A stretch of DNA of 64,000 nucleotides, taken from Microvirga thermotolerans. GTDB lineage: Bacteria > Pseudomonadota > Alphaproteobacteria > Rhizobiales > Beijerinckiaceae. The notes below the pieces were generated by a model. The model searched no databases. It was given only the letters and a program-made list of their open reading frames with translations, and had not been told where the DNA came from. This document shows positions 35,324 to 44,787 of the stretch, piece by piece (the stretch's first letter is position 1; every line of letters starts with the position of its first letter). A program made the position numbers and the translations under genes. The stretch lies in NCBI RefSeq assembly GCF_009363855.1, contig NZ_CP045423.1, positions 682,001-746,000 on the forward strand, in the 5' to 3' direction.

Positions 35324-36661
35324 ATGGATGATACTTCGGCTGTGAGCGGAACCGCCTCCGCCATTCGACTCAACGCTGCCGGTGCCGATTCGGTCGAAGG
35401 CCTGGAGATTCCGGCCCTGATGGCCGATCTCGGGCGCCGGGCGCGCCGGGCGGCGCGGCGCCTCGCAACGGCCACCGCCGCCGAGAAGGAGGCCGCCCTG
35501 AGGGCCATGGCAGCCCGGATCCGGGCGCGGGCCGGGATCATACTGGCGGCCAACGAACAGGATCTCGCCGAGGCTCGGGGAAGGGGCCAGACGGCGGCCT
35601 TCCTGGACCGCCTGACCCTCGATCCGCAAAGGCTCGAGGACATTGCCGCCGCCGTCGAGAGCATCGCGGCTCTGCCGGACCCGGTGGGGAGGGTGCTGGC
35701 TTCCTTCGAAAGGCCGAACGGCCTCCTGATCGAGCGGGTGGCGACCCCCCTCGGCGTCGTGGGAGTGGTCTTCGAGAGTAGGCCCAACGTGACGGCCGAT
35801 GCGGGAGCGCTCTGCCTGAAGGCCGGCAATGCAGCGATCCTGCGCACGGGGTCGGAGAGCTTCCGGACCTCCCGCGCCATCGCGGATGCCATGGGCGAGG
35901 GCCTGGCCGAGGCCGGCCTGCCCGCCGATGCCGTCCGCCTCGTTCCGACCCGGGACCGGTCCGCGGTCGGTGCCATGCTCGCAGGCCTCGACGGAAACAT
36001 CGACGTCATCGTTCCCCGCGGCGGCAAGAGCCTCGTCGCCCGGGTCCAGGCCGAGGCGCGCGTGCCGGTCTTCGCTCATCTGGAGGGCATCTGCCACGTC
36101 TTCGTCCACGGCAGGGCCGACCTTGCCATGGCGCAGCGCATCGTCCTGAACGCCAAGATGCGCCGCACGGGCATCTGCGGATCGGCCGAGACGCTCCTCG
36201 TGGACCGCGCCTGCGCCGGAATCCACCTGAAGCCCCTCGTGACCATGCTTCTCGACGCCGGCTGCGCCGTCCGCGGCGATGCCGCGACCCAGGCGGCCGA
36301 CGGGCGCGTGACGCCGGCGACGGAGGAGGACTGGCGGACGGAGTACCTCGACGCGGTCATTTCCGTGCGGGTGGTCGACGGCCTCGACGAAGCCATCGAG
36401 CACATCGAGACGTTCGGCTCGCACCATACCGATTCCATCGTGACCGAGGATGCCGCTGCGGCAGAACGGTTCCTGGCGGAGGTCGATTCCGCCATCGTGC
36501 TCCACAATGCCTCGACCCAATTCGCCGACGGCGGGGAGTTCGGCTTCGGCGCCGAAATCGGCATCGCGACCGGGCGCATGCATGCCCGCGGCCCCGTCGG
36601 CGTCGAGCAGCTCACCTCCTTCAAGTACCGCATCCGCGGCACGGGCCAGACGCGTCCGTGA
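35324..36661 (+). CDS. proA: Gamma-glutamyl phosphate reductase
   Basis: A 445-residue NADPH-dependent reductase making glutamate semialdehyde, second step of proline synthesis. ALDH-superfamily fold: [35 protein letters not shown], and the catalytic Cys285 in [15 protein letters not shown], then [13 protein letters not shown] and [20 protein letters not shown]. Start ATG 35324 follows GAGG at 7 bp spacing. It adds ~20 residues before the usual [16 protein letters not shown] beginning, so a slightly later start is possible. Its TGA overlaps the GTG of nadD. Confidence 0.95.
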   Translation: MDDTSAVSGTASAIRLNAAGADSVEGLEIPALMADLGRRARRAARRLATATAAEKEAALRAMAARIRARAGIILAANEQDLAEARGRGQTAAFLDRLTLDPQRLEDIAAAVESIAALPDPVGRVLASFERPNGLLIERVATPLGVVGVVFESRPNVTADAGALCLKAGNAAILRTGSESFRTSRAIADAMGEGLAEAGLPADAVRLVPTRDRSAVGAMLAGLDGNIDVIVPRGGKSLVARVQAEARVPVFAHLEGICHVFVHGRADLAMAQRIVLNAKMRRTGICGSAETLLVDRACAGIHLKPLVTMLLDAGCAVRGDAATQAADGRVTPATEEDWRTEYLDAVISVRVVDGLDEAIEHIETFGSHHTDSIVTEDAAAAERFLAEVDSAIVLHNASTQFADGGEFGFGAEIGIATGRMHARGPVGVEQLTSFKYRIRGTGQTRP

Positions 36662-37314
36662 CGTCGCCGCCCTCGAAGTTCCGCCTGAGGCCCTCGGGCC
36701 TCGCCCGGCTGCCCGTGGCGCTGCCGGGGATGCGGATCGGCCTCTATGGGGGCTCCTTCAACCCCGCCCATGCCGGGCATCGCCTGGTGAGCATGCTCGC
36801 CCTCAAGCGCCTGCGGCTCGACCGGGTCTGGTGGATCGTCACCCCCGGCAATCCGCTGAAGGACATCGGCGAGCTCGCATCGACCCGCGAGCGCGCCCGG
36901 GAGGCGCGGCGGGTTGCCGCCCACCCCCGGATCGACGTGACGGTCTTCGAGGAGGCCATCGGCGCCCGCTACACCATCGACACCCTGGCCTATCTTGCGC
37001 GGCGGCATCCGGGCGTCCGCTTCGTCTGGATCATGGGGGCGGACAACCTGGCCGGTTTCCACCGCTGGCGCGGCTGGCGCCGGATCGCCGCCACGATGCC
37101 CTTCGCGGTCGTCGACCGGCCCGGCTGGACTCTGAAGGCCATGAGCTCGAGGGCTGCGATGGCCCTTGCCGCGGGCCGGATCCCCGAGAGCGCCGCCTCG
37201 GCTCTCGCGGATCTTGCGCCCCCGGCCTGGGTCTTCCTGCACGGTCCGCGCTCTTTCCTCTCCTCCACGGCTCTGCGGCGGCTGCGGCGAACTTCTCCTT
37301 CGGGGGGGCGTTGA
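36658..37314 (+). CDS. nadD: Nicotinate-nucleotide adenylyltransferase
   Basis: A 218-residue enzyme adenylating NaMN to NaAD in NAD synthesis. The nucleotidyltransferase signature [14 protein letters not shown] (His38/His41 site) and the C-terminal SSTALR motif are intact. The GTG start at 36658 overlaps the proA stop (GTGA). A Met at residue 25 ([11 protein letters not shown]) is the conventional homologous start; the extra residues may be a coupling leader. Clustered with rsfS and rlmH as in most bacteria. Confidence 0.93.
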   Translation: MTSPPSKFRLRPSGLARLPVALPGMRIGLYGGSFNPAHAGHRLVSMLALKRLRLDRVWWIVTPGNPLKDIGELASTRERAREARRVAAHPRIDVTVFEEAIGARYTIDTLAYLARRHPGVRFVWIMGADNLAGFHRWRGWRRIAATMPFAVVDRPGWTLKAMSSRAAMALAAGRIPESAASALADLAPPAWVFLHGPRSFLSSTALRRLRRTSPSGGR

Positions 37315-37498
37315 AACCAGGTGCCGTTCGACATTATCTTAAGGTCACGGCGCAAGATGTGGCGCTGGTTGAAAGGGTCTGAACCTGAACCGACTATCTT
37401 CGATTGAAGCGGATCGGAATCCGCTTCCCCCTCTCTCCGGAGCGGAGGCTCCGCAGGATGAGGACATCCGGGCCGTCGCCCTGGCCAGCCTCGAGGAT

Positions 37499-37795
37499 AT
37501 GAAGGCCGAGAACACGGTCGAAATCGACCTCGCGGGCAAGACCTCCCTCGCAGACACCATGATCATCACGTCGGGCCGCTCCCACCGCCATGTGGGCGCG
37601 ATCGCCGACCGGCTGATCAAGGATCTGAAGGACAAGGGCTTCGGGAACGCCCGCGTCGAAGGCCTCCCCGCCTGCGACTGGGTGCTGATCGATGCCGGCG
37701 ACGTTCTGGTCCATATTTTCCGTCCCGAGGTGCGTGGCTTCTACAACCTCGAGAAAATGTGGGGCGCCGATCGTCCGCAGGACCGTGCGAGCTGA
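37499..37795 (+). CDS. rsfS: Ribosomal silencing factor RsfS
   Basis: The C-terminal 98 residues of RsfS/Iojap are certain: VEIDLAGKTSLADTMIITSGRSHRHVGAIADRL, DWVLIDAGDVLVHIF, YNLEKMW. This protein binds L14 and keeps 50S apart from 30S in starvation. ATG 37499 is the first ATG in frame, yet it removes a helix normally part of the domain. The frame is open back to 37373 and encodes DEDIRAVALASLEDMKAEN, which looks homologous. No ATG, GTG or TTG exists there. CTG 37385, seven bases after GAAAGGG, is a candidate real start (136 residues). Ends 15 bp before rlmH. Confidence 0.88.
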   Translation: MKAENTVEIDLAGKTSLADTMIITSGRSHRHVGAIADRLIKDLKDKGFGNARVEGLPACDWVLIDAGDVLVHIFRPEVRGFYNLEKMWGADRPQDRAS

Positions 37796-37810
37796 CGGGA
37801 ACTTCAGGCG

Positions 37811-38305
37811 TTGCGACTGAGCATACTGGCCGTGGGCCGTCTCAAGAGCGGCCCCGAGCGGGAGCTGGTCGAGCGCTACAGGCAGCGGATCGAGGCCATG
37901 GGCCGCAGTCTCGGCCTGACGGGGCTCGAAATGGTCGAGCTTCCGGAAAGCCGGGCGCGCCGGGAGGACGACCGTCGGGCCGAAGAGGCGGCCGCTCTGT
38001 TGGAGAAGGCCGGCGCGGCCTTTCTGGTCGCCTTCGACGAGCGCGGCAGGAGCCCATCGAGCGAAGCCTTCGCCGAGCGGCTGCGGCAATGGCGGGACGA
38101 GGGCTGCCCCGGTATCGCCTGCGTCATCGGCGGTCCGGACGGGCTCGATCCCGTCATCCTCAAGAAGGCCCGGGCGGTGATCTCCTTCGGAGCGCTCACC
38201 ATGCCCCACCAGATCGTGAGGGCGCTCGTGGCCGAGCAACTCTACAGGGCGCTGACAATCATCGCCGGCCACCCTTATCATCGGGCCGGTCACGACGATT
38301 CCTGA
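37811..38305 (+). CDS. rlmH: 23S rRNA pseudouridine-1915 N3-methyltransferase
   Basis: A 164-residue SPOUT methyltransferase acting on pseudouridine 1915 of 23S rRNA in assembled ribosomes. VIGGPDGLD (SAM-binding trefoil knot), ISFGALTMPHQIVRALVAEQLYRA and the ending HPYHR are diagnostic. Start is TTG 37811 (protein LRLSILAVGRLKSGPE). Follows rsfS; envC begins 3 bp after its stop. Confidence 0.94.
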   Translation: MRLSILAVGRLKSGPERELVERYRQRIEAMGRSLGLTGLEMVELPESRARREDDRRAEEAAALLEKAGAAFLVAFDERGRSPSSEAFAERLRQWRDEGCPGIACVIGGPDGLDPVILKKARAVISFGALTMPHQIVRALVAEQLYRALTIIAGHPYHRAGHDDS

Positions 38306-38308
38306 GGA

Positions 38309-39667
38309 ATGGCGCTCATCCGGTTTTCCTTCCCCGGCAAGACCCTGGGCCTTGCCGCATCCATCGCCATCGTTGCCCTGGGGGCGGTGCAGGCCCAGCA
38401 GGTCCCTGCGCCTGCGCCCGCCGCTCCCCCTGCCGTCCCTCCGGAGACCGCGGAGCAGAAGGCCCAGCGGGAAAAGGACCTCAAGGTCCTGGAAGAGGCC
38501 ATGGCCGCCAGCGCGGAGGCCCGCCGGAAGCTGGAAGCCGAGATCGCGGAGATTGCCGCCGACCGGACCAAGCTCAATACGGCCCTGATCGACACGGCAG
38601 GCCGCATCCGTGCGACCGAAGACCGCATCCGCGACGTCGAGCAGCGGCTGCAGACGCTGTCCGCGAGCGAAACGGCCATCCGGCGCTCTCTCGAAGGACG
38701 GCGAGGCGTAATCGTGGAGGTCTTCGCCGCGCTCCAGCGCATGGGACGCCGGCCCCCTCCCGCCGTCCTGGTCCGGCCGGAAGACATGCTGGAGGCGGTC
38801 CGGGCGTCGATTCTGCTCGGCGCGGTGCTGCCGGAGCTGAGGACCGAAGCCGAGGCTCTCGCATCGGACCTTGCGGAACTCGTGCGCCTCAAGAACGCCA
38901 TCGTGACGGATCGCTCGACCCTGGCCGCGGAACTGAAGGCGCTCAATGGCGAGCAGGAACGCCTGACGGCCCTCGTCGAGGCCCGTCAGAAGCGCATCGC
39001 CGAGGTGGAGCGGAGTGTCGGCGCCGAAAGGGAAAAGGCCGCCGCCCTTGCCCGCCAGGCCGGGACTCTCAAGGAATTGATCGACCGGATGGAGAAGGAG
39101 ATCGCCGGCGCGCAGAAGGCCGCCGAGGAGGCCAGGAAGGCGGCCGAGGCGCAGGAGAAGGAGGCCAAGGCGAGATTTGCCCAGGCAGCCTTCCAGGATC
39201 CCGCCCGGCTCGCTCCGAAGATCCCGTTCTCCGAAGCCAAAGGCCTGCTTCCCCGTCCCGTCGGCGGGGAGATCGTCCAGGAGTTCGGGGTCTCCGACGG
39301 CTACGGCGGAACGACGCGCGGCATTTCGATCACCACGCGCCCGCGAGCGTCGATCGTCTCTCCGGCCGACGGCTGGGTTGCCTTTGCCGGCCCCTTCCGG
39401 TCTTATGGGCGACTCTTGATCATCAATGCCGGCGGGGGGTATTATTTGCTTCTGGCCGGGATGGACCAAATCAACGTCGATGTCGGGCAGTTCGTGCTCG
39501 CTGGCGAACCGGTTGCCACGATGGGAGAGACCTCTCTTCTCTCTCTGGCCGGCGGTGCCATGGAAAAGAACAATCCGATTCTCTATGTAGAGTTCCGGAA
39601 AGACGGCAGTTCGATCGATCCCGCTCCCTGGTGGGCGAAATCGCAAGGCGAGAAGGTTCGCGGATAA
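38309..39667 (+). CDS. Murein hydrolase activator EnvC-like, M23/LytM domain
   Basis: A 452-residue periplasmic protein. A signal peptide (about 1-32, ending VQAQ) and a Pro/Ala spacer are followed by long coiled coils (about 45-300, full of E/K/A heptads). A C-terminal LytM domain spans about 335-440. In the LytM domain the usual zinc ligands are missing: the GxxHxGxD site reads TTRGISI and no HxH is seen. It therefore should activate amidases, as EnvC does, rather than cut peptidoglycan itself. Its TAA overlaps the ctpA ATG by one base. Confidence 0.88.
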   Translation: MALIRFSFPGKTLGLAASIAIVALGAVQAQQVPAPAPAAPPAVPPETAEQKAQREKDLKVLEEAMAASAEARRKLEAEIAEIAADRTKLNTALIDTAGRIRATEDRIRDVEQRLQTLSASETAIRRSLEGRRGVIVEVFAALQRMGRRPPPAVLVRPEDMLEAVRASILLGAVLPELRTEAEALASDLAELVRLKNAIVTDRSTLAAELKALNGEQERLTALVEARQKRIAEVERSVGAEREKAAALARQAGTLKELIDRMEKEIAGAQKAAEEARKAAEAQEKEAKARFAQAAFQDPARLAPKIPFSEAKGLLPRPVGGEIVQEFGVSDGYGGTTRGISITTRPRASIVSPADGWVAFAGPFRSYGRLLIINAGGGYYLLLAGMDQINVDVGQFVLAGEPVATMGETSLLSLAGGAMEKNNPILYVEFRKDGSSIDPAPWWAKSQGEKVRG

Positions 39668-40983
39668 TGCGCAAAGTGTCCCTGTTAATTCTTGGTGCGG
39701 TCATCGGCGCCGGCAGCATGTCGGTGGTGTCGCAGACCAGCCTGCTGTCCTCGACGAGCGCGATCGCTGCCTCCGCGGATACCTACCGGCAGCTGAGTCT
39801 CTTCGGTGACGTTTTCGAGAAGATCCGGACGGATTACGTCGAGAAGCCCGACGAGTCGAAGCTGGTCGAGGCCGCCATCAACGGCATGCTGACCTCCCTC
39901 GATCCCCATTCCAGCTACATGGATGCCAAGAGCTTCCGCGACATGCAGGTGCAGACCCGCGGCGAGTTCGGCGGGCTCGGCATCGAGGTGACGATGGAGG
40001 ACGGCCTCGTGAAGGTCGTGGCGCCCATCGACGACACTCCCGCCTCCCGCGCCGGCATTCTGGCCAACGACATCATCACCCAGATCAACGGGGAGCCGGT
40101 TCAGGGGCTCAACCTGAACCAGGCCGTGGACAAGATGCGCGGCCCGATCAACTCCTCCGTGACGCTCAAGATCCTGCGCAAGGAATCGAAGGAGCCGATC
40201 GAGGTGAAGCTCACCCGCGAGACCATCAAGGTCCGCCCGGTGCGCGCGCGGGCCGAAGGCGACATCGGCGTTCTGCGCATCACCCAGTTCAACGAGCAGA
40301 CCTATGAGGGCCTGCGCACGGGCATCGAGAAGCTGACGAGCGAGATCGGGGCCGACAAGCTGGCCGGCTTCGTCATCGACCTTCGCAACAACCCGGGCGG
40401 TCTCCTGGATCAGGCGATCATGGTGTCCGACGCTTTCCTGGACCGGGGCGAGATCGTCTCGACCCGCAGCCGCAATCCCGAGGATACCCAGCGCTTCACC
40501 GCGAAGCCGGGGGACCTCACCAAGGGCAAGCCGCTGGTGGTGCTCGTGAACGGCGGCTCCGCCTCCGCCTCGGAGATCGTCGCCGGCGCGCTGCAGGACC
40601 ACAAGCGCGCGACCGTGATCGGCACCCGCTCCTTCGGCAAGGGCTCGGTCCAGACGATCATCCCGCTCGGCGGCAACGGGGCCGTGCGCCTGACCACCGC
40701 CCGCTACTACACGCCGTCGGGACGCTCGATCCAGGCCAAAGGCATCGATCCGGACAAGGAGGTGCTGCAGGACGTTCCGGACGAGCTGAAGGGCAAGGAC
40801 GAGACCAAGGGCGAGGCCGGTCTGCGCGGGCACCTGCAGAACGGCAGCGACAAGGAAGAGCGCGGCGGTTCCTCGGCCTATATCCCGCCGGATCCGGCGA
40901 AGGACAAGCAGCTCCTCGCCGCCTACGACTTCCTGCACGGCGTGCGCAAGGGCGCCGCGAACGCGACCAACGTCCCGAACTGA
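39667..40983 (+). CDS. ctpA: Carboxy-terminal processing protease (S41)
   Basis: A 438-residue periplasmic serine protease with an N-terminal signal anchor (about 1-35). A PDZ domain (about 95-180, [30 protein letters not shown]) lies inside the S41 fold. The catalytic pair is Ser300 in NGGSASASE and Lys325 in SFGKGSVQT. It trims or degrades envelope proteins; CtpA homologues control peptidoglycan hydrolases, which fits its coupling to the EnvC-like gene. ATG 39667 shares an A with the upstream stop. Terminator follows at 41012-41040. Confidence 0.93.
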   Translation: MRKVSLLILGAVIGAGSMSVVSQTSLLSSTSAIAASADTYRQLSLFGDVFEKIRTDYVEKPDESKLVEAAINGMLTSLDPHSSYMDAKSFRDMQVQTRGEFGGLGIEVTMEDGLVKVVAPIDDTPASRAGILANDIITQINGEPVQGLNLNQAVDKMRGPINSSVTLKILRKESKEPIEVKLTRETIKVRPVRARAEGDIGVLRITQFNEQTYEGLRTGIEKLTSEIGADKLAGFVIDLRNNPGGLLDQAIMVSDAFLDRGEIVSTRSRNPEDTQRFTAKPGDLTKGKPLVVLVNGGSASASEIVAGALQDHKRATVIGTRSFGKGSVQTIIPLGGNGAVRLTTARYYTPSGRSIQAKGIDPDKEVLQDVPDELKGKDETKGEAGLRGHLQNGSDKEERGGSSAYIPPDPAKDKQLLAAYDFLHGVRKGAANATNVPN

Positions 40984-41011
40984 TCGCGGAAGCATCTCTC
41001 GCCGTTCAACG

Positions 41012-41040
41012 GGCCCGGCGGCAGAACCGCCGGGCCTTTT
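41012..41040 (+). terminator. Terminator after ctpA
   Basis: GGCCCGGCGG-cagaa-CCGCCGGGCC, a perfect 10-bp stem followed by TTTT (41037-41040). Confidence 0.88.
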
Positions 41041-41197
41041 CATGTTGCGGGAAGAAGGCGGTGTGGAAAGGCTTGTGCAACACGGAGCGTCGCGGCACTC
41101 TTGGCGCCTGCGTCGGAACCGAAGGCATCGATCGTGCGATCATAATGATCCGCCGGCTGCCTCGAGCCGGACAAGCACGAACGGAGGATCGGGTCGG

Positions 41198-41740
41198 ATG
41201 AGAAGCGCCAAGGGATTGCAGGCCAGAACCGATCTTCCCTATCGCGCCTGCGTCGGCGTCATGCTTCTCAACCGCGACGGCCGCGTGTTCATCGGACGGA
41301 GGCGATCCGACGGGGGAGGAGATCAGGTCGCCGAAGGTTACGCATGGCAGATGCCGCAGGGCGGGATCGATCCCGGCGAGGAGCCCTATCAAGCGGCGCT
41401 GCGGGAGCTCTACGAGGAGACGAGCGTGCGCTCCGTGAAGCTCCTGGCGGAGGCGCCCGAATGGTATTCCTATGACCTCCCCTCCCTCGTGGCCGGGCGG
41501 GCCTGGCGCGGGCGTTATCGCGGTCAGACGCAGAAGTGGTTCGCCTTCCGCTTCGAGGGCGAGGAGAGCGAGATCGACATCCATCGCCCCGGCGGAGGGC
41601 GTCACCGGCCCGAATTCGACGAATGGCGCTGGGAAGACATGAGGCGCCTGCCCGAGCTGATCATCCCCTTCAAGCGGCCCGTCTACGAAAACGTGGTCAG
41701 CGTGTTCGGCCATCTCCAGAAAGGCGAGACGCGGGGCTGA
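41198..41740 (+). CDS. rppH: RNA pyrophosphohydrolase
   Basis: A 180-residue Nudix enzyme removing pyrophosphate from mRNA 5' ends to trigger decay. The Nudix box runs 55-77 ([20 protein letters not shown]). The N-terminal [23 protein letters not shown] and the late [25 protein letters not shown] match RppH/IalA of alphaproteobacteria. Start ATG 41198 lies behind GGAGGAT (slightly distant); the frame upstream to 41042 overlaps the ctpA terminator and is not coding. Confidence 0.93.
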   Translation: MRSAKGLQARTDLPYRACVGVMLLNRDGRVFIGRRRSDGGGDQVAEGYAWQMPQGGIDPGEEPYQAALRELYEETSVRSVKLLAEAPEWYSYDLPSLVAGRAWRGRYRGQTQKWFAFRFEGEESEIDIHRPGGGRHRPEFDEWRWEDMRRLPELIIPFKRPVYENVVSVFGHLQKGETRG

Positions 41741-41778
41741 GGCTTTCGACGCGGATGTCGGGACGCAGCGCTCCATGA

Positions 41779-41817
41779 GGGCCGCCTTGGAGGGCCGCCT
41801 TGGAGGGCCGCCTTGGA
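41779..41817. repeat. Three tandem 13-bp repeats
   Basis: GGGCCGCCTTGGA repeated three times without mismatch (41779, 41792, 41805), then a degraded fourth copy to about 41830. It lies in the 148-bp gap between rppH and the HdeD-like gene. Confidence 0.9.
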
Positions 41818-41888
41818 GAGCCGTCTTGCCGGAGCCGCGGGCAGGATGATATCGAAAAATATTCCCAAGCTCGGCGCAAGAGGCCCGC

Positions 41889-43211
41889 ATGATCCGGCTT
41901 GCCATCATCCTCATGGGTTTCGAAACCATGCGGCGTCAATGGCGGCTGCTGGCTGTCCTCGCGGGAGCCTGGCTCGCACTGGGCCTGGCGATCATGCTGG
42001 ATGCCGCCGACGGCGTCACGGTCGTCGTCACCGAGACCTTCGGCTACCTCCTGGTTGCGGAAGGCCTGACGGCCCTTGTCGTCACGGCAGGGCTCGGGCG
42101 CAGGAGAGGGCGTTTCTTTCTTGCGCGTGCGCTGGTGATGCTGACGCTCGGGCTCCTGATCGTCGATCTGCCCTGGCGCAACGACATCGCCAACAGCCTG
42201 CTCTTCGGCATCGCCTTTCTCCTCGACGGGGCCATCCGGCTGATCGCGGCCTCCTTCGTTCGCTATCCGCGGTGGAGAACGGTCGCGGCGGTGGCGCTGG
42301 TCGAAATCGGCCTGGCGGTGCTCGCCTTCACCAGCTGGCCCATTTCCTACACGAAGACGGTGCCCTTCTGCATCGGCGTCGCTCTCTTTCTTTCAGGATT
42401 CACTTTCTTCCGGCTGGCGCTTGGGCTGCGCGGCCTGCCGCCACGGCCGGGCTCCTGGCCCCTGCTGGCTCGGTCGCGGTGGCTGCCGCCTCCGCACGAT
42501 CCCTCGGCCTTCGCCGGGCAGGAGGCGCCGGAATTCCTTTTCGTCCGCGTCTGGACGCCGGTCGGTGCCGCCGGCGAGGTCCGCCCCCGGCCCATGTTCG
42601 ACCGCTATATCGCGGCAGTCGACCGTAACGGCGTGGTCTCGACCGGCCATGCCGCCCTCGAATGCGGGCCGGACGTCTACATCAGCCATTATCCGGCTGT
42701 GGAGATCGATCGGAACCTCGGGGAATTCTCGCGCGTGGTCCGCGCCGACGCCGCCAACGATGTGCCGGGGCGTTTCCAGCCCTCCTACGAGCACGAGGCC
42801 GCGAACTGGTGCGAGGCGGATGCCGTGGTGAAGTTCCGGCGTTTCAACGCCGCCAAGCTGCGCGCGGTCTGGGCCGCTTACCGGATGGACAACACCTACA
42901 ACCTGACGAACCGCAACTGCTCCGTGGCCGTGGCCGTCGCCCTGGAAGCCGCCTTGGAAGGGGTCCTCGGCACGGACAAGGTCTGGCGGCGGTTCCTGCA
43001 GCTCCTGGTCAATCCCGACCTCTGGCTCGCCGCGGTGCTGCGGGAGCGTGCGGAGGCCATGACGTGGACGCCCGGGCTCGTGCTCGATTACGCGCGCGCC
43101 CTTCGGCGGGTGGTGCACCCGGCAGGAGTGCACTGGCCGATGCGCGTGCAGAACATGCTCCGCGAGCACCGTCGCGTCCGCGCGGAGGAGAAGGCGGCCC
43201 TGGCCGCCTGA
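41889..43211 (+). CDS. HdeD-like membrane domain fused to papain-like domain
   Basis: A 440-residue protein. Residues 1-182 hold six hydrophobic helices in the HdeD/DUF308 pattern (MRRQWRLLAVLAGAWLALGLAIM ... FGYLLVAEGLTALVV ... LLDGAIRLIAASF). Residues ~215-400 form a soluble domain with GHAAL (His254) and, later, NLTNRNCSVAVAVALE (Cys344). That order of His before Cys suggests a circularly permuted papain-like (NlpC/P60, LRAT or PPPDE type) fold. HdeD proteins are linked to acid stress; the fused domain would place a thiol hydrolase or acyltransferase at the membrane. No operon partners. Confidence 0.75.
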   Translation: MIRLAIILMGFETMRRQWRLLAVLAGAWLALGLAIMLDAADGVTVVVTETFGYLLVAEGLTALVVTAGLGRRRGRFFLARALVMLTLGLLIVDLPWRNDIANSLLFGIAFLLDGAIRLIAASFVRYPRWRTVAAVALVEIGLAVLAFTSWPISYTKTVPFCIGVALFLSGFTFFRLALGLRGLPPRPGSWPLLARSRWLPPPHDPSAFAGQEAPEFLFVRVWTPVGAAGEVRPRPMFDRYIAAVDRNGVVSTGHAALECGPDVYISHYPAVEIDRNLGEFSRVVRADAANDVPGRFQPSYEHEAANWCEADAVVKFRRFNAAKLRAVWAAYRMDNTYNLTNRNCSVAVAVALEAALEGVLGTDKVWRRFLQLLVNPDLWLAAVLRERAEAMTWTPGLVLDYARALRRVVHPAGVHWPMRVQNMLREHRRVRAEEKAALAA

Positions 43212-43734
43212 AGTGCTGCGGATGAACCTCGCATTCGCCTCCGGGTCCGGGGCGGAGCCGGGTTCCGTGCAGCCCGGGAATCGAAGCAGGGATGCTGTGA
43301 CGGCGGCCGTGCGCAAGGCGCCGCGGGTCGATCCCCGCGAGGCCAGCCGGACCCAGGCCCGCAGGGCGTCTTTCGTCGATGTCGGGCCGGACGCGATGCC
43401 CCTGCTTCCGCCATGGTTCGCGCCGCCGCTGCCCGGAACGGTCGAGACAAAGCCGCACGCGTGTCGCGTCCGGGCGATGGAATGGATGAACCCGCGCCTC
43501 GGCAGCTCTCGCACGAAGGCTCGCTGCGCTTGGTCGAGACGACCCCTCGGATCGCCCGTTCTTCGACGTAATACCGAATTGCTACCGCCGCATCCTCCGG
43601 AAACATGGCCTGAGAGGGCTTTTGAAGGGAGTCTCTTGCCCGGCAGGCCGGCGGCCATTCGCTTCGCCGCAGGCGACGGCCTGCCGTCGGCAAGACGACC
43701 GTGATCGTGGATCGAATGGGCGGAGGGGAGCGGC
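43212..43734. other. Gene-free region
   Basis: About 520 bp. Open frames exist on both strands but with Arg/Pro/Ser-rich shadow-like translations and no ribosome sites. I see no RNA gene or repeat. It should include the promoter of the beta-helix gene. Confidence 0.4.
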
Positions 43735-44712
43735 ATGCTGAGGTGGACGGCGGCATGGCTCCTGCAATCCGTGTGTCGGTCCGAACCGGCCATTGTCACC
43801 ATCGTCCTCATGCTCGCTTCGACCGTCCCGTGTGGCGGCTCGGTTCCCTCCTCCGCTGCCATGGCGGGAGTGTCCGGCTTGCGGTTTGCTGCGCAGCCGG
43901 ATCGATCTTCTGCGGAGGAAAATGCAGGCACCGTTGCCGGTGCGTCCGGGGACACGCTGCGCAGCAGCCGGCCCTTTCCGAATTCGACGAACACGGGGGT
44001 TCCGTCTGGTGTGACGCTGACGCCGTCGGGCGGTCTGACGGTCACGAAGGCCGGAGCGGTGATTGAGGGCCTGAACATCACCGGTCCGGTGATCATCGAG
44101 GCGCCGAACGTGACGCTGAAGAACTGCAAGATCACGTTTACCGGCTACTGGGGCGTGTACATCAAGCCGGGCGTCACCGGCACGATCGTGCAGGACAACG
44201 AGATCAACGGCACCGGCACCAACAACGAGGGCTCGCACGGCATCCTCGGCACCGGCACCTTCCTGCGCAACAACATCTACAATGTCGAGAACGGGATCAC
44301 CCTCAACGGCGGCGACACCACGATCCGCGACAACTACATCCACGACCTCAAGGCGTCGGGGGCGCCGCATTACGACGGCATCGAGGTCGACGGCGGCATT
44401 TCGAACGTGACCATCGAGCACAACACGGTGCTCAACGACCACACCCAGACCTCGGCGGTGATGATCGACAACTACTTCGGGCCGGTCTCCAACGTGAAGG
44501 TCGACAACAACTACCTGGTCGGCGGCGGCTACACGGTCTATGTCGACGGCCAGTTCAACGGCGGCTCCATCTCGGGCGTGTCGGTGACCAACAACTACCT
44601 CGAGAAGGGCTATTACGGCTATTACCTGGTCCGCAACAACGATGCCACCGTCAGCGGGAATGCCCAGGCGCCGGCACGCCGCGCACCGGCCGTCGAGAAA
44701 AGCCTCCGTTGA
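43735..44712 (+). CDS. Secreted right-handed parallel beta-helix protein
   Basis: A 325-residue protein. A hydrophobic N-terminus (about 17-45) is probably a signal peptide. From ~85 to ~305 there are repeated beta-helix coils of the pectate-lyase/NosD kind (LTVTKAGAVIEGLNITGPVIIEAPNVTLKNCKI, NGITLNGGDTTIRDNYIHDL, NVTIEHNTVLN, NVKVDNNYLV). These are polysaccharide-binding or -modifying folds; no catalytic residues can be assigned. The last 16 residues (QAPARRAPAVEKSLR) break the pattern abruptly, as if the gene were truncated or joined to foreign sequence. Base composition also changes at ~43980. Confidence 0.8.
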   Translation: MLRWTAAWLLQSVCRSEPAIVTIVLMLASTVPCGGSVPSSAAMAGVSGLRFAAQPDRSSAEENAGTVAGASGDTLRSSRPFPNSTNTGVPSGVTLTPSGGLTVTKAGAVIEGLNITGPVIIEAPNVTLKNCKITFTGYWGVYIKPGVTGTIVQDNEINGTGTNNEGSHGILGTGTFLRNNIYNVENGITLNGGDTTIRDNYIHDLKASGAPHYDGIEVDGGISNVTIEHNTVLNDHTQTSAVMIDNYFGPVSNVKVDNNYLVGGGYTVYVDGQFNGGSISGVSVTNNYLEKGYYGYYLVRNNDATVSGNAQAPARRAPAVEKSLR

Positions 44713-44787
44713 GGGGGCCTGCGGCCGGCTTTCCGGGCAAGCCCACCTCCCGCCGCCTTCCTTGCCGCGCCGTTGCCCATCCGCGGA

